Below are positions 63,468-64,000 of a stretch of 64,000 bases of DNA, one piece after another. The stretch covers positions 62,001 to 126,000 of the forward strand of contig JAWWNJ010000214.1 of assembly GCA_037176885.1 (NCBI GenBank), written 5' to 3'. The stretch comes from Favolaschia claudopus. Taxonomy: Eukaryota; Basidiomycota; Agaricomycetes; Agaricales; Mycenaceae. The notes under the pieces are model-generated. The model was not told the DNA's origin and searched no databases. It worked only from the letters and a program-made list of their open reading frames with translations. The number at the start of each line of letters is the position of its first letter. Position 1 is the stretch's first letter. Both the position numbers and the translations under genes were made by a program.

Positions 63468-64000
63468 TTACTGCAAGTCGGGGTGATCTAGTATATAATC
63501 GTTCCACATCGCCTGTGCAATTCGATCCCGTCGCGCATCCGCTCTCGTCTTCTCCACCTGATCAATTGCAATAACTGGTACATCCTGCTCGTTATGCTCT
63601 GGTGCTGCCAGGAATGGATGCCCTTCGACATCGTATTCCACGTCTTCGTCGAGATCATTTATCGGCTCATGGATGCGGAGGAAATTGTGTAGTGCTGCTG
63701 CAGCGCCAACCATCAGAGCCTGTTGCCGGTAACCCATCTCAGGCCGCGCGATGAGTACACGGAAGCGCCGCTTTAACACACCGAAGATGCGCTCAATGAC
63801 ATTGCGAAGCTGGGCATGCCAAAGATTGAAAAGCTCTTGCGGTGTCTGCGGTCTTTTGCCAATGTCAGCTTGCGGTGTGAACAAATTAATAAAAGCGTAC
63901 CGCCGATTTCCACGCTTCCATTCCTTGAGGTGGTATCGGACCCCACGATATGGCGCAAGGAGCATGTCACAGTTCGGGAAGCCTGCGTCGGCAAGATAAT
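63468..64000 (-). CDS. PIF/Harbinger (HARBI1-like, DDE_Tnp_4) transposase, C-terminal part
   Basis: Partial: the gene continues beyond the window. The visible C terminus reads LLAPYRGVRYHLKEW, FNLWHAQLRNVIERIFGVLK and RRFRVLIARPEMGY, with the Glu in RNVIERIFG as the last of the DDE catalytic acids, then LHNFLRIHEPIND and an acidic tail ending ILDHPDLQ. No intron or frameshift is visible in this part. Convergent with the Myb-like gene, the usual two-gene layout of this superfamily. The element's TIRs cannot be defined because the other end is outside. Confidence 0.88.
   Translation of the reverse strand, partial: YLADAGFPNCDMLLAPYRGVRYHLKEWKRGNRRYAFINLFTPQADIGKRPQTPQELFNLWHAQLRNVIERIFGVLKRRFRVLIARPEMGYRQQALMVGAAAALHNFLRIHEPINDLDEDVEYDVEGHPFLAAPEHNEQDVPVIAIDQVEKTRADARRDRIAQAMWNDYILDHPDLQ

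Overview
The window reads as nuclear DNA of a filamentous basidiomycete, most likely an agaricomycete with a large, transposon-rich genome. The grounds are 45-65 base introns with GTATGT/GTGAGT donors, pol III A/B boxes, a tyrosine-recombinase retroelement of Ngaro type, Copia and gag-only LTR elements, a Tad-like LINE ORF1, PIF/Harbinger and Tc1/mariner genes, and one host gene of a family common in mushrooms (secreted, single membrane span). Genus and species cannot be told. There is no rRNA, no CRISPR and no bacterial operon structure. Nearly every gene is a transposon gene or a broken host gene.

Layout. 0-6 kb: a TIR MITE, a protein fragment and an unrecognised multi-exon host gene. That gene carries a MITE in intron 2 and a complete gag-only LTR retrotransposon (two identical 202-bp LTRs, 5-bp target duplication) in exon 5. 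6-17.8 kb: gene-poor, with hAT-type elements, one of them carrying a captured gene fragment, a foldback element and a tRNA-like SINE head. 17.8-20.2 kb: a Tc1/mariner-like element with a decayed transposase and a convergent second gene. 20-23 kb: more tRNA-like heads and the membrane-protein gene. 23.5-28 kb: unrecognised exon-like sequence, a divergent 28-bp tandem array and a multi-exon gene with one frameshift. 28.6-31.4 kb: MITEs in decayed sequence. 31.46-35.88 kb: a nearly intact Ngaro element (Gag, RT-RNase H, tyrosine recombinase) with A1-B1-A2-B2 split repeats. 36-45 kb: a Copia remnant with protease and integrase but no RT, hAT MITEs and a LINE ORF1. 45-56.3 kb: a dense mosaic of small TIR elements, many with readable target duplications, around a DUF6818-like gene. 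56.3-61.7 kb: a fragment of the same Ngaro family and a second Copia element with LTRs, a copia-type primer site, gag, protease and RT-RNase H but no integrase core. 61.7-64 kb: a tRNA-Thr relic and the first part of a two-gene PIF/Harbinger transposon that runs off the window.

The most unusual structure is a set of four identical 136-bp units at 46.6, 48.8, 53.7 and 54.4 kb. For three of them the flanking 8-bp target duplications do not match at the same copy but match cyclically between copies. This implies nested inversions mediated by the units, and undoing them rebuilds a split MITE exactly. Neighbours form few functional modules: the three Ngaro ORFs, the Copia gag-pol, the two Harbinger genes and the two genes of the Tc1-like element each belong together; the rest are independent insertions, often nested.
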